Both the position numbers and the translations under genes were made by a program. Shown one piece after another: positions 20,361 through 28,497 of a stretch of 64,000 bases of DNA. The notes under the pieces are model-generated. The model searched no databases. It was not told the origin of the DNA and worked only from the letters and a program-made list of their open reading frames with translations. Within the stretch, counting starts at the first letter, position 1. Every line of letters starts with the position of its first letter. The stretch is from contig SPDP01000004.1 in assembly GCA_009360345.1 (NCBI GenBank), positions 248,001-312,000 on the forward strand, in the 5' to 3' direction. The DNA comes from Alcaligenaceae bacterium SAGV5 (GTDB taxonomy: Bacteria > Pseudomonadota > Gammaproteobacteria > Burkholderiales > Burkholderiaceae_B).

Positions 20361-20382
20361 CACCGAGTTGCGCGGCCGGCGC

Positions 20383-20411
20383 GACACACCGATTGTGCAA
20401 TGCAATATAAT
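20383..20411 (+). promoter_or_regulatory. Promoter upstream of the PHB depolymerase with a TGC/GCA dyad
   Basis: A consensus TATAAT lies at 20406-20411; the -35 region (GACACA, 20383-20388) is weak. Overlapping it is TTGTGCAATGCAATA (20393-20407), an imperfect dyad with TGC and GCA half-sites that resembles PhaR operators of PHB genes. PhaR control is inference. Confidence 0.45.
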
Positions 20412-20456
20412 CGGTTTACCGGTGAATCGATTGCCCACCCGTGGTCTGGAGCAAGG

Positions 20457-21710
20457 ATGCTGTACCAACTACATGAATGGCAGCGCGCCCTGTTGACGCC
20501 TTTTGCCCACTTCGCCGACGCCTCGGCGCAGTTGTTCTCGAACCCCTATAGCCCGCTTGCCTACACCCCGCTGTCGCGGCGGCTGGCGGCCGGCTACGAG
20601 CTGCTGTACCGGCTCGGCAAGGACTACGAGAAACCGGCCTGGGACCTGCCGACCACCACGCTGGACGGTGCCGAGGCCACGGTAACCGAGCAGATCGCCG
20701 CCGCCCGGCCCTTCTGTAATCTCGTGCATTTCGTGCGCACCCCGGTGTCGCCGCGCAAGAGCACGGCCCGCCGCAAGCCCGATCCCACGGTGCTGCTGGT
20801 GGCGCCGCTGTCCGGCCACCATGCCACGCTGCTGCGCGACACCGTGCGCGCGCTGCTGCCCGAGCACGACGTCTACGTCACCGACTGGATCGACGCGCGC
20901 ATGGTGCCGCAGTCGGCCGGCCCCTTCCACCTGGCCGACTACATCGACTACATCCGCGATTTCATCCGCCAGCTGGGCCCCGAAGTCCACGTGATCTCGG
21001 TATGCCAGCCCACGGTGCCGGTGCTGGCCGCGGTCTCGCTGATGGCGTCCGACAACGACCCCAAGCTGCCGCGCAGCATGATCATGATGGGCGGCCCCAT
21101 CGACCCGCGCAAATCGCCCACGCAAGTCAACAATCTCGCCAAGACCAAGCCTTACTCCTGGTTCGAGAACACCCTCATCCACCGCGTGCCGCCGCGCTTC
21201 CCCGGCTCGGGCCGCAAGGTCTATCCCGGCTTCCTGCAGCACGCGGGCTTCGTCAGCATGAATCCCGATCGCCACCTGAAGTCGCACTACGACTTCTACC
21301 TGGACCTGGTGCGCGGCGACGACGACGACGCCGAAGGGCACCGCCGCTTCTACGATGAGTACAACGCGGTCCTGGACATGCCCGCCGAGTACTACCTGGA
21401 CACCATACGCACGGTGTTCCAGGATTTCGAACTGCCGCGCGGCGTCTGGAAAGTGAACGGGGAGCCGGTCAAGCCATCGGACATCCGGTCGGTGGCGCTG
21501 TTCACGATCGAGGGCGAACTGGACGACATCTCGGGGTCGGGCCAGACCCAGGCCGCGCAGGACCTGTGCAGCGGCATCCCGGCCGGCCGCAAGCGCCACT
21601 TCACCGCGCCGCGCTGCGGGCACTACGGCATTTTCTCGGGCCGGCGCTGGCGCGAAGTCATCTGTCCGCAGATCGCCGAGTTCATCCGCCAGCACCAGGA
21701 TGCTGCTTGA
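20457..21710 (+). CDS. phaZ: Intracellular polyhydroxybutyrate depolymerase
   Basis: A 417-residue enzyme that mobilises stored PHB granules. It lacks a signal peptide and has Cys183 in the lipase-box-like SVCQPT, at the same position as the catalytic cysteine of Ralstonia eutropha PhaZa1. A C-terminal CGHYGIFSGRRWR carries the His. Short-chain PHA depolymerases of this type act on amorphous granules in the cytoplasm. A GGAG site lies before the ATG at 20457; longer in-frame starts were rejected. Overlaps the following iron-sulphur gene by 11 bases. Confidence 0.95.
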   Translation: MLYQLHEWQRALLTPFAHFADASAQLFSNPYSPLAYTPLSRRLAAGYELLYRLGKDYEKPAWDLPTTTLDGAEATVTEQIAAARPFCNLVHFVRTPVSPRKSTARRKPDPTVLLVAPLSGHHATLLRDTVRALLPEHDVYVTDWIDARMVPQSAGPFHLADYIDYIRDFIRQLGPEVHVISVCQPTVPVLAAVSLMASDNDPKLPRSMIMMGGPIDPRKSPTQVNNLAKTKPYSWFENTLIHRVPPRFPGSGRKVYPGFLQHAGFVSMNPDRHLKSHYDFYLDLVRGDDDDAEGHRRFYDEYNAVLDMPAEYYLDTIRTVFQDFELPRGVWKVNGEPVKPSDIRSVALFTIEGELDDISGSGQTQAAQDLCSGIPAGRKRHFTAPRCGHYGIFSGRRWREVICPQIAEFIRQHQDAA

Positions 21711-22368
21711 GCGGACGCCAGCCGTGAACCGGATCGACCTCGTCGATGCGCAACTGCCGCAGACCCAGTGCACCAAATGCGGCTACGACGGTTGCCGGCC
21801 TTATGCGCAGGCGCTGGTCGACGGCGAGGCGCCGATCAACCGCTGCCCGCCGGGCGGCGACATCGGCGTCGCCCGACTGGCAACGGTGCTGGGCAAGCCC
21901 GTCCTGCCCCTGGACGAAACGCGGGGCCTGCACCTTCCCCTGCAGGTGGCCCGTATCGACGAGCAGCACTGCATAGGCTGCACGCTCTGCATCCAGGCCT
22001 GTCCGGTGGATGCCATCGTGGGCGCCAACAAGGTCATGCATACGGTGCTGGCGGCCCTGTGCACGGGCTGCGACCTGTGCGTGGCGCCCTGCCCCGTCGA
22101 TTGCATCGTCATGGAACCGGTCGAGCCGGCGCGCGCGTGGACCGATGACGATGCCGCCTCGGCCCGCTCGCGCTATCGGCAACGCCAGGCACGCCTGGCC
22201 CGCGAAAGCCACGAGGACCAGGAGCGGCTGCGCGCGCGATCGGCCGTGCGCGAACCGGCGTCCCCCGTCATGCCGGCCCCGTCCGCCGGAGGCGGCGAAG
22301 CCGCCGAACGCAAGCGTGCCATACTAGAGGCCGTCCTCGCCCGGGCCCGTGCCCGGCGCGCGCACTGA
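21700..22368 (+). CDS. RnfB/RsxB-like iron-sulphur electron-transfer protein
   Basis: A 222-residue protein. An N-terminal Fe-S domain (CTKCGYDGCRPYA from Cys24, then CPPGG) is followed by two [4Fe-4S] motifs, CIGCTLCIQACP and CTGCDLCVAPCP, and a charged Arg/Glu-rich tail. It lacks the N-terminal membrane helix of true RnfB, and no rnfA, C, D, G or E lies nearby. In beta-proteobacteria such a stand-alone gene commonly precedes nth, as here, and may supply electrons or clusters to Fe-S proteins such as Nth. The start is uncertain: ATG 21700 lies inside phaZ, and GTG 21724 is an alternative. Confidence 0.88.
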   Translation: MLLERTPAVNRIDLVDAQLPQTQCTKCGYDGCRPYAQALVDGEAPINRCPPGGDIGVARLATVLGKPVLPLDETRGLHLPLQVARIDEQHCIGCTLCIQACPVDAIVGANKVMHTVLAALCTGCDLCVAPCPVDCIVMEPVEPARAWTDDDAASARSRYRQRQARLARESHEDQERLRARSAVREPASPVMPAPSAGGGEAAERKRAILEAVLARARARRAH

Positions 22369-22409
22369 TCCCGTCCTCCCATCACAACAACGGCCCGAGC
22401 CGTGTCCGC

Positions 22410-23051
22410 ATGAACGCCGCCAAACGACTAGCGATCTTCGAGCGCCTGCGCGCCGCCAATCCGTCCCCCCAGACCGAACTCGAATACGGTTCGACCTTCC
22501 AGTTGCTGATCGCCGTCCTGCTGTCGGCACAGGCCACCGACAAATCGGTCAACCTGGCCACGCGCCGCTTCTTTCCCGAGCACGGCACCCCCGAGCGGCT
22601 GCTGGCCCTGGGCGAGGAAGGCCTCTGCCAGTACATACGCACCATCGGCCTGTACAAGACCAAGGCCAAGAACGCGATCGCCACCTGTCGCATCCTGCTG
22701 GAGCAGTACGGCGGCGAAGTCCCGGCCGACCGCGAGGCGCTGGAAGCCTTGCCGGGCGTGGGCCGCAAGACCGCCAACGTGGTGCTCAACACCGCCTTCA
22801 GGCAGGTGGCCATGGCGGTCGATACGCACATCTTCCGTATCGCCAACCGTACCGGCATCGCGCCGGGCAAGACCGTCCGCCAGGTCGAAGACCGGCTGCT
22901 CAAGGTCGTGCCCAAGGAGTTCCTGCTCGACGCCCACCACTGGCTGATCCTGCATGGGCGCTACGTATGCGTGGCGCGCAAGCCCAAATGCCCGCAGTGC
23001 GGCATCGCCGACCTGTGCGAATATAAGGACAAGACGCCCGCCGCGGCCTGA
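22410..23051 (+). CDS. nth: Endonuclease III
   Basis: A 213-residue DNA glycosylase/AP lyase that removes oxidised pyrimidines. The helix-hairpin-helix LPGVGRKTANVVLN holds Lys120, and AVDTHIFR holds Asp138; both match the E. coli catalytic numbering. The [4Fe-4S] cluster cysteines are 187, 194, 197 and 203 (C-x6-C-x2-C-x5-C). It begins 41 bases after the RnfB-like gene. Confidence 0.97.
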   Translation: MNAAKRLAIFERLRAANPSPQTELEYGSTFQLLIAVLLSAQATDKSVNLATRRFFPEHGTPERLLALGEEGLCQYIRTIGLYKTKAKNAIATCRILLEQYGGEVPADREALEALPGVGRKTANVVLNTAFRQVAMAVDTHIFRIANRTGIAPGKTVRQVEDRLLKVVPKEFLLDAHHWLILHGRYVCVARKPKCPQCGIADLCEYKDKTPAAA

Positions 23052-23084
23052 GGTGCGCGGCGGGCATGTGAAAAGGAGTCCGCC

Positions 23085-23345
23085 ATGTCCACCCGCACCT
23101 TGCCAGCCACCGGCGAAAACCGGCCCGGCGATAGCGCCAAGAACGGCAAGCCCGGCCCCGGCGACCCCGCCGGCTCCGGCAGCGTCCCCGGGCTGCCCGA
23201 GGACAAGGCCGCCACCGGCCCGGCCGGCCTCGACGAAGAAGAGCGCACGGGCAGCGATGTGCTGCCCGACGAAGTGGTGGACGAGGAACGTCTCGCCCGC
23301 TCGCACCCCGGTGACGACGAGGACGACGCGACCCGCGCCCGTTGA
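23085..23345 (+). CDS. Small acidic disordered hypothetical protein
   Basis: An 86-residue protein, unrecognised. It is rich in Gly, Pro, Asp and Glu, with no hydrophobic segment and an acidic C-terminal half (LDEEERTGSDVLPDEVVDEE). The AAAAGGAG ribosome site at good spacing before the ATG supports real translation. It follows nth by 33 bases and converges on the membrane-protein gene. Probably intrinsically disordered and cytoplasmic. Confidence 0.6.
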   Translation: MSTRTLPATGENRPGDSAKNGKPGPGDPAGSGSVPGLPEDKAATGPAGLDEEERTGSDVLPDEVVDEERLARSHPGDDEDDATRAR

Positions 23346-23367
23346 AGCGCCGGTCCCCTCGGACGAC

Positions 23368-23988
23368 TCAATGATGTTGCATGGCGCGATGTCCGCGCGC
23401 CTCCGGGGCCTCTGGCGGCCGCGCCTGCACTTTGTCGCTCAGCACGGGCGCGGCCACGGGATCGAAATCCACCCAGTCGCCATCGCGCCACCGGCCCTCG
23501 GCCTTCTCCACGTCCTTGCCCTCGCAATCCCGAAGCACCCGGGCGGCGGCGGCTTCGGTCGCGGCGGTGACGTGGACGGCGGTCAGCACGCCGGCCCGCC
23601 GCACCCCGGTGCTGTGGCCGGCGCGGTAGGCGCGTGCCGCGCTGCGGGTGGCGAACAGCGCGCCTCCCAGGGAACCGATGTAGGCGCCGACCCCCACCGC
23701 GATGACCAGCGCCAGCACGGACCCGGCGGCATACCGCCAGATGACCGAGCCGATGACGGCACCGGCCAGGCCCAGCACCACGGCACCGGCTACCGCGCCG
23801 CGCTGGGTCTTGCGCGCTCCCGGGTCGGTGGCCTGGTCGCCGCCCAGCGGATAGCGGTCATGCTGGCCGGCGGGATTGACGAAGAAGATCGAGACGTCTT
23901 GCCGGGCGAAGCCGGCGGCGAACAGTTTGCGGCCGGCGTCCTCCGCCTCGGGAAAGGAGTCGAAACGGGCAGCGACGATGAGCGACAC
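23368..23988 (-). CDS. Membrane protein with glycine-rich helix pair (general-stress-like)
   Basis: A 206-residue protein with three parts. Residues 1-55 form a soluble alpha/beta-like segment (ARFDSFPEAEDAGRKLFAAGF) like the N-terminus of YflT/stress-17M-type proteins. Two Gly/Ala-rich hydrophobic helices span about 68-115 (GAVVLGLAGAVIGSVIW; VLALVIAVGVGAYIGSLGGALF). A soluble tail follows. The start is taken as GTG 23988 because GAGGAGA lies 5 bases before it; the longer in-frame reading has no such site. Glycine-zipper helices suggest inner-membrane oligomerisation. No enzymatic function is evident. Confidence 0.75.
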   Translation of the reverse strand: MSLIVAARFDSFPEAEDAGRKLFAAGFARQDVSIFFVNPAGQHDRYPLGGDQATDPGARKTQRGAVAGAVVLGLAGAVIGSVIWRYAAGSVLALVIAVGVGAYIGSLGGALFATRSAARAYRAGHSTGVRRAGVLTAVHVTAATEAAAARVLRDCEGKDVEKAEGRWRDGDWVDFDPVAAPVLSDKVQARPPEAPEARGHRAMQHH

Positions 23989-24082
23989 GGCAGTCTCCTC
24001 GCATGACGGACGGACAACTGCCAGCACATAACATGCCGCGGCCCCCCCCGCCCGGCGGCGCGAAGGACGGCGGCGGACGCGC

Positions 24083-25468
24083 TCAGGAAACTGGCACGTC
24101 CTGCACCTGCGCCTCGCTGGCGTCGCCCGCGGCGTAGTCCTCCAGCCGGTTGTAGAGGGTTTTCAGGCTGATGCCCAACACTTCGGCCGCGTGCTTCTTG
24201 ACCCCTCCACAGTGCTGCAGCGTGGCGAAGATCAACCGCCGGTCGGCTTCGGCAAGCGACATCCCCACGGGAATCGTGACGATGGGCTCGCTTTCCCCCT
24301 TGCCGGCGGGCGCCAGCTGGATGGGCGCCGCCACGGCGTCGATCAGGCCGCCGTCGGTCATGATGAAGGCGCGGTGCACGTAGTTCTTCAGTTCTCTCAC
24401 GTTGCCGGGCCAGGCATGCGAAGCCATGCAGGCCAGCATGGCGGGCGAGAACACCTTGGCCGACCTGTGGGCCTCGTTGAGCAGGTCCAGAAAGCTCTGG
24501 GCCAACAGTTCGACATCCCTGGCCCGCTCGCGCAGGGGCGGAAGATGGATGGGGAATACGTTCAGGCGATGGTAGAGATCTTCGCGCAGCTTGCCTTCGA
24601 TCACCGCGTCCTGGGGATTGCGGTTGGTGGCGGCGATGATGCGGACGTCGCACTCGCTCTCCTGGTTGGTGCCGACGCGCATGAACAACCCGCTCTCGAG
24701 CACGCGCAGCAGCTTCACCTGAAGCTCGACGGGCATCTCGGTGATCTCGTCCAGGAACAGCGTGCCTCCGTGCGAGCGTTCGAAATAGCCCTTGTGCTGG
24801 CGCTCGGCGCCGGTAAAGCTGCCGCGCTCGTGTCCGAACATCTCGCTTTCGATCAGATTCGGCGAAATGGCGCCGCAGTTCACCGCCAGGAACGGCCGCT
24901 TGCGCCTCAGGCTCAGCTCGTGCAGGGTCTGGGCCGCCAATTCCTTGCCGGTGCCACTTTCGCCGATCAGCAACACCGTCGCCTCGGTGGGCGCCACCTT
25001 GCCGACCTGGTCATACAACTCCTGCATGGCCGGCGAGCCGCCCAGCATGCGCCCGAAGCGGCCGAAGCGCCGCAGCTCGCCGCGCAGCGAACCGATCTCG
25101 GCCTTCAGGTCCCCCGCCCGCGGGATCCGGTCCAGGATGGCCTTGAGGCGCTGCATGTTGATCGGCTTGATGAGATAGTCGGCCGCCCCCAGGCGCAGTG
25201 CATCCACGGCGCTTTCCACGCTGGCGTGCCCCGTGATCAGGATGACCTCGGCCGGGATGGACGGATCCAGTTCCTTGAACAGGTCCATGCCGCTGCCGTC
25301 GGGCAGCTTCAGGTCGGTCAGGACGACGTCCGGCGTCTGGCGCCCGATCTGGATGCGGGCTTCGCGGAGGTCGCCCGCGACGGCAGTGGTGAACCCCTCG
25401 GCGCCGACGATTTCCGCCAGGGCCGCCCGGGTGTTCGCTTCATCGTCCACGATCAGGACATGCGGCAT
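24083..25468 (-). CDS. Sigma-54-dependent response regulator, NtrC family
   Basis: A 461-residue enhancer-binding protein. The receiver domain has phospho-acceptor Asp52 (VVLTDLKLPDGSG), Thr79 and Lys101. The AAA+ domain has Walker A GESGTGKE (169-176), the sigma-54 contact loop GSFTGA (216-221, Ser where Ala is usual) and FLDEITEMP as Walker B. A Fis-type HTH is at about 405-440 (KKHAAEVLGISLKTLYNRLEDY). No histidine kinase lies nearby, so it is an orphan regulator. It is divergent from a second activator at 25797 and close to an extra rpoN at 28498. Target genes are unknown; the local sigma-54 promoter of rpoN is one candidate. Confidence 0.94.
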   Translation of the reverse strand: MPHVLIVDDEANTRAALAEIVGAEGFTTAVAGDLREARIQIGRQTPDVVLTDLKLPDGSGMDLFKELDPSIPAEVILITGHASVESAVDALRLGAADYLIKPINMQRLKAILDRIPRAGDLKAEIGSLRGELRRFGRFGRMLGGSPAMQELYDQVGKVAPTEATVLLIGESGTGKELAAQTLHELSLRRKRPFLAVNCGAISPNLIESEMFGHERGSFTGAERQHKGYFERSHGGTLFLDEITEMPVELQVKLLRVLESGLFMRVGTNQESECDVRIIAATNRNPQDAVIEGKLREDLYHRLNVFPIHLPPLRERARDVELLAQSFLDLLNEAHRSAKVFSPAMLACMASHAWPGNVRELKNYVHRAFIMTDGGLIDAVAAPIQLAPAGKGESEPIVTIPVGMSLAEADRRLIFATLQHCGGVKKHAAEVLGISLKTLYNRLEDYAAGDASEAQVQDVPVS

Positions 25469-25796
25469 GCGGATCGACTCCTGGCGATAAGGAACGAAAT
25501 GCCATCGATTATCGCGGATATAGGCATCGGATCAGGTCATTACGAAGAAAATAGCTGTCCATCGCAATATTCCTTACTCCTTGTATAGACTGGCCCGCGC
25601 CGCGGGGAGGGATCAGCCTCCTCTGGCCCAAGTGCAAGCAATAGGTAAGAATTACATGAAAACTTGTAAATTTCCCTGGCCTGCACGGGACTTGCGACAG
25701 CCCGTTACCATGCCCCGGCCGACCCGCTTCCGGCATACGGGGCGCCCTGCTTAGAATGGAATGCCGCCCTGGAGACTCAAGCGGAAGGAACAGGCA
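25469..25796. other. Divergent control region between two enhancer-binding protein genes
   Basis: This 328-base region has no long gene and is AT-richer than its surroundings near 25500-25680. On the minus strand a 17-codon mini-ORF (25562-25509, beginning MDSYFLRN) has an AAGGAG site about 13 bases upstream and ends 40 bases before the regulator start. On the plus strand 25681-25696 reads CTGCACGGGACTTGCG, a near match to the sigma-54 consensus but with TG instead of GG at -24. GTAAGAATTAC (25646-25656) is a short dyad. None is proven. Confidence 0.45.
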
Positions 25797-26837
25797 ATGC
25801 GCCCTGACCAAGCCTTGGCACCGCCCCTGGACACTGATGCGCCCGCCGCCCCGGCGGCGACCGGATCCGTGCGCCCGGCGATCCCGCCACAGCACTACGG
25901 GCTGCTGTACGGCACCTCCCAGCCCATGCGGGAGTTGTACCAGCAGATCGAAAAAGTGGCCCCCACTTCGCTGACGGTGCTCATCGTGGGCGAAAGCGGC
26001 ACCGGCAAGGAACTGGTCGCCCGCACCCTGCACGAGAAAAGCCCGCGCGATGGCGGCCCCTTCATCCCCGTCAACTGTGGCGCCATCCCCGCGGCGCTGA
26101 TCGAGGGGGAACTGTTCGGACACGAAAAAGGCAGCTTCACCGGCGCGATCCAGCAACATATGGGTTATTTCGAACGCGCCGCCGGCGGCACCATCTTCCT
26201 GGACGAAATCACGGAGATGGCCCCCGAGATGCAGATCAAGCTGCTGCGCGTGCTGGAGACCTCCAGCTTTCACCGCGTCGGGGGAACGGAGCAGATCTGC
26301 GCCGACGTGCGGGTCGTCGCCGCGACCAACCGCGACCCCCGGACGGCGGTCCGCGAAGGCCGCTTCAGAGAAGACCTGCTGTATCGGCTGGCGGTGTTCC
26401 CGCTGCGCGTCCCCGCCCTGCGCGAACGGCCCGCGGACATCGACATGTTGGGGCAGCGCTTCCTCGACCAGCTCAACGCGACCGAGAAAACCCGCAAGCG
26501 CTTCGCCCCGGGCACACTGGACGGCCTGCGCCAGTACCACTGGCCGGGCAACGTACGGGAGCTGAAGAACGCCGTGCACCGGGCCTTCATCCTTGCCGAC
26601 GACGAAGTCAAGGTACGCAACCCCGAGCCTCCGCCGCGCAACCGCCGCGTGGTCCGGCGCGACGGCAGTCTCGAACTGACCGTGGGCATCCCGCTGCCGG
26701 ACGCCCAGCGGGAGCTCATCCTGGCGACGCTGGCCCACTTCGGCGGCGACAAGCGGCAGACCGCCAGCACGCTGGGCATCAGCCTCAAGACGCTCTACAA
26801 CCGGCTGGACGTGTACAAGCACGGCGGCGACGCCTAG
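25797..26837 (+). CDS. Sigma-54-dependent activator lacking a receiver domain
   Basis: A 346-residue protein. A proline/alanine-rich 35-residue N-terminus leads straight into the AAA+ domain: Walker A GESGTGKE (65-72), GSFTGA (112-117), IFLDEITEM, LREDLLYRL-type sensor segments. A Fis-type HTH ends the protein (KRQTASTLGISLKTLYNRLDVYKHG). With no sensory domain it may be constitutively active, or controlled by an antiactivator as in PspF/HrpR-type proteins. An AAGGA site precedes ATG 25797. It closely resembles the divergent regulator in its AAA+ and HTH parts, so duplication with loss of the receiver is plausible. Confidence 0.93.
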   Translation: MRPDQALAPPLDTDAPAAPAATGSVRPAIPPQHYGLLYGTSQPMRELYQQIEKVAPTSLTVLIVGESGTGKELVARTLHEKSPRDGGPFIPVNCGAIPAALIEGELFGHEKGSFTGAIQQHMGYFERAAGGTIFLDEITEMAPEMQIKLLRVLETSSFHRVGGTEQICADVRVVAATNRDPRTAVREGRFREDLLYRLAVFPLRVPALRERPADIDMLGQRFLDQLNATEKTRKRFAPGTLDGLRQYHWPGNVRELKNAVHRAFILADDEVKVRNPEPPPRNRRVVRRDGSLELTVGIPLPDAQRELILATLAHFGGDKRQTASTLGISLKTLYNRLDVYKHGGDA

Positions 26838-26888
26838 GACCTGTCCACGCCCAAAGGCGCCTCGCACGGGCCCCGGGGCCGCCCGCCG

Positions 26889-28280
26889 CTACAGCCAGCG
26901 TTCCAGCAACCGCGACATGAACTCCTTGAACCGGATCGACAGCGGCCGCTTCTTCCATTGTTCGAGCGCCACCGGTTCGGAGGCCCGCCTGTCGCGCTCG
27001 AACAGGGCCTCCATCTGGGCGCCGAAATCGGCGCCCAGGATCACGGCATTGATCTCGTGGTTCAAGGTGAAGCTGCGCCAGTCGAGATTGCTGGATCCGG
27101 CCGTGGACCAGACGCCGTCCACCACCGCGGTCTTGGCGTGCAGCAGCACGTCCTTGCGCTCGTAGATCTTCACCCCGGCCTCCAGCAGTTCTTCGTAGTG
27201 GGAGCGGCCGGCATGAAGCACGATGGAGAAATCGCTGAACCCCGGCAACAGCAGCGTCACATCGACTCCGCGGCGGGCGGCATCGCCCAGGGCCGCGACG
27301 AAGCCCGGATCGGGCACGAAATAGGCCATGGTGATGTGCACCGACCGCTGCGAGCTGTTGATGGCCGACAGCAGCGTCAGGTAGATGGCGTGGTTGTCCG
27401 CGGAACCGGGGCGGTTGACCAGGATGCGCACCACATGCGGACCGCTCCGGGGCTGTGGCGGCAGGAAATCGATGTCGCCCAGCGGCGGCCCGCCCTGGCT
27501 GCGCCAGCCTTCCAGGAATACGCGTTCGACGTCGGGGACGGCGGGCCCGCGGATACTGACGTGGGTGTCCCGCCACGGCGCGTCCTGCCGCCCATCGCCG
27601 CCGTGGGGCCGGGACGAGCCTGCCACGGGCCGGGACGCATAGACGTCGCTCAGGTTGATCCCGCCGATGAACGCGACTTCGCCATCGACCACCAGAATCT
27701 TGCGATGGCTGCGCTCGTTGATGGACCAGCCGCCCCGGCTCTTGAGCGGATTGACCGGATTGAAGAAGACTACCTGCACGCCGGCCTGGCGCATGCGGTC
27801 GAAGAGGCCGGGGGGGACGGAGAACGTGCCGACATCGTCGACCATGACGGCCACGGCCACTCCCTCGGCATGCTTGGCGATCAGCATCTCGGCAATGAGG
27901 TTGCCGATCCGGTCGTCCTCGAAGATGTAGCTCTCCAGATGGATGAAGCGCCGCGCGGCACCAATGGCTTCCTCCATGGCGCGATAGGTGCTCGGACCGT
28001 CGCCGAAAAGGCGCACTTCGTTGCCGACGACCAACGGGGTGTCGGCAACGGCTTCCTCGACCTGCAGATGGCGCGCCAGGAAATCGCCGGCCCGGCCGCG
28101 GGCGTCCAGCTGTTGGATGATGCGGCGGCTCTCCCGGTAGGTCAGCAGGCCGGCATCGCCGGAGATGCGTACCTTGCGCCGCGGCTCGACGCCGCTGGCG
28201 GGGTCGGGCAGCGGATTGGCGCAGTGGCACAACAGCGCCGCGCACAGGCCATACAGGAGAACGCGCAGGAAGCTTCGCAT
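26889..28280 (-). CDS. Phospholipase D / cardiolipin synthase family protein
   Basis: A 463-residue protein with two HKD motifs, His192-Lys194-Asp199 (SHRKILVVDG) and His381-Lys383-Asp388 (LHAKTAVVDG). This is the two-domain layout of bacterial cardiolipin synthases and envelope PLD-like proteins. The N-terminus (RVLLYGLCAALLCHCANPLPDP) is a hydrophobic export segment with two cysteines but a poor lipobox, so a periplasmic, membrane-attached location is likely. It lacks the two N-terminal membrane helices of ClsA. Convergent with the receiver-less activator, divergent from rpoN. Substrate unknown. Confidence 0.9.
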   Translation of the reverse strand: MRSFLRVLLYGLCAALLCHCANPLPDPASGVEPRRKVRISGDAGLLTYRESRRIIQQLDARGRAGDFLARHLQVEEAVADTPLVVGNEVRLFGDGPSTYRAMEEAIGAARRFIHLESYIFEDDRIGNLIAEMLIAKHAEGVAVAVMVDDVGTFSVPPGLFDRMRQAGVQVVFFNPVNPLKSRGGWSINERSHRKILVVDGEVAFIGGINLSDVYASRPVAGSSRPHGGDGRQDAPWRDTHVSIRGPAVPDVERVFLEGWRSQGGPPLGDIDFLPPQPRSGPHVVRILVNRPGSADNHAIYLTLLSAINSSQRSVHITMAYFVPDPGFVAALGDAARRGVDVTLLLPGFSDFSIVLHAGRSHYEELLEAGVKIYERKDVLLHAKTAVVDGVWSTAGSSNLDWRSFTLNHEINAVILGADFGAQMEALFERDRRASEPVALEQWKKRPLSIRFKEFMSRLLERWL

Positions 28281-28347
28281 TTTTTCTCATTCTGTGACGA
28301 GACAGCCCGGTTCCGTCGGGCACCCCCTGCCCGGCGGGCATTCGCAC

Positions 28348-28362
28348 CGGTAAAACTTACCG
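28348..28362. promoter_or_regulatory. Perfect dyad CGGTAA-N3-TTACCG between PLD and rpoN genes
   Basis: Six-base arms around AAC, between the divergent PLD-family gene (start 28280) and rpoN. A likely protein-binding site, about 70 bases upstream of both the PLD start and the sigma-54 promoter. Which factor binds is unknown. Confidence 0.4.
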
Positions 28363-28423
28363 AACCGGCAAGCGCTGCACGCTATTTTCCACTGTCCCGC
28401 GCGCCGCGCCTACGGCTTCGCAT

Positions 28424-28439
28424 TGGCACGAAGCTTGCA
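28424..28439 (+). promoter_or_regulatory. Sigma-54 (-24/-12) promoter of rpoN
   Basis: TGGCACGAAGCTTGCA matches the TGGCACG-N4-TTGCA consensus at every defined position, with GG and GC at the invariant spacing. Initiation near 28450 fits the rpoN start at 28498. The gene for sigma-54 would therefore be read by its own product. Confidence 0.8.
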
Positions 28440-28497
28440 CGTTGCAGGGATTGCGACGCTCAACGGCCGGCGGTCCGGCCAAGCCTGGGAGACGGCA

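Noticed and set aside
25681..25696. Sigma-54-like CTGCACGGGACTTGCG before the receiver-less activator
   Set aside because: The nearly invariant GG at -24 is replaced by TG. Kept only as a weak remark in the intergenic entry.
26838..26888. GC-rich palindrome GGCCCCGGGGCC between the convergent activator and PLD genes, considered as terminator
   Set aside because: No usable loop and no T-run; it is most likely compositional.
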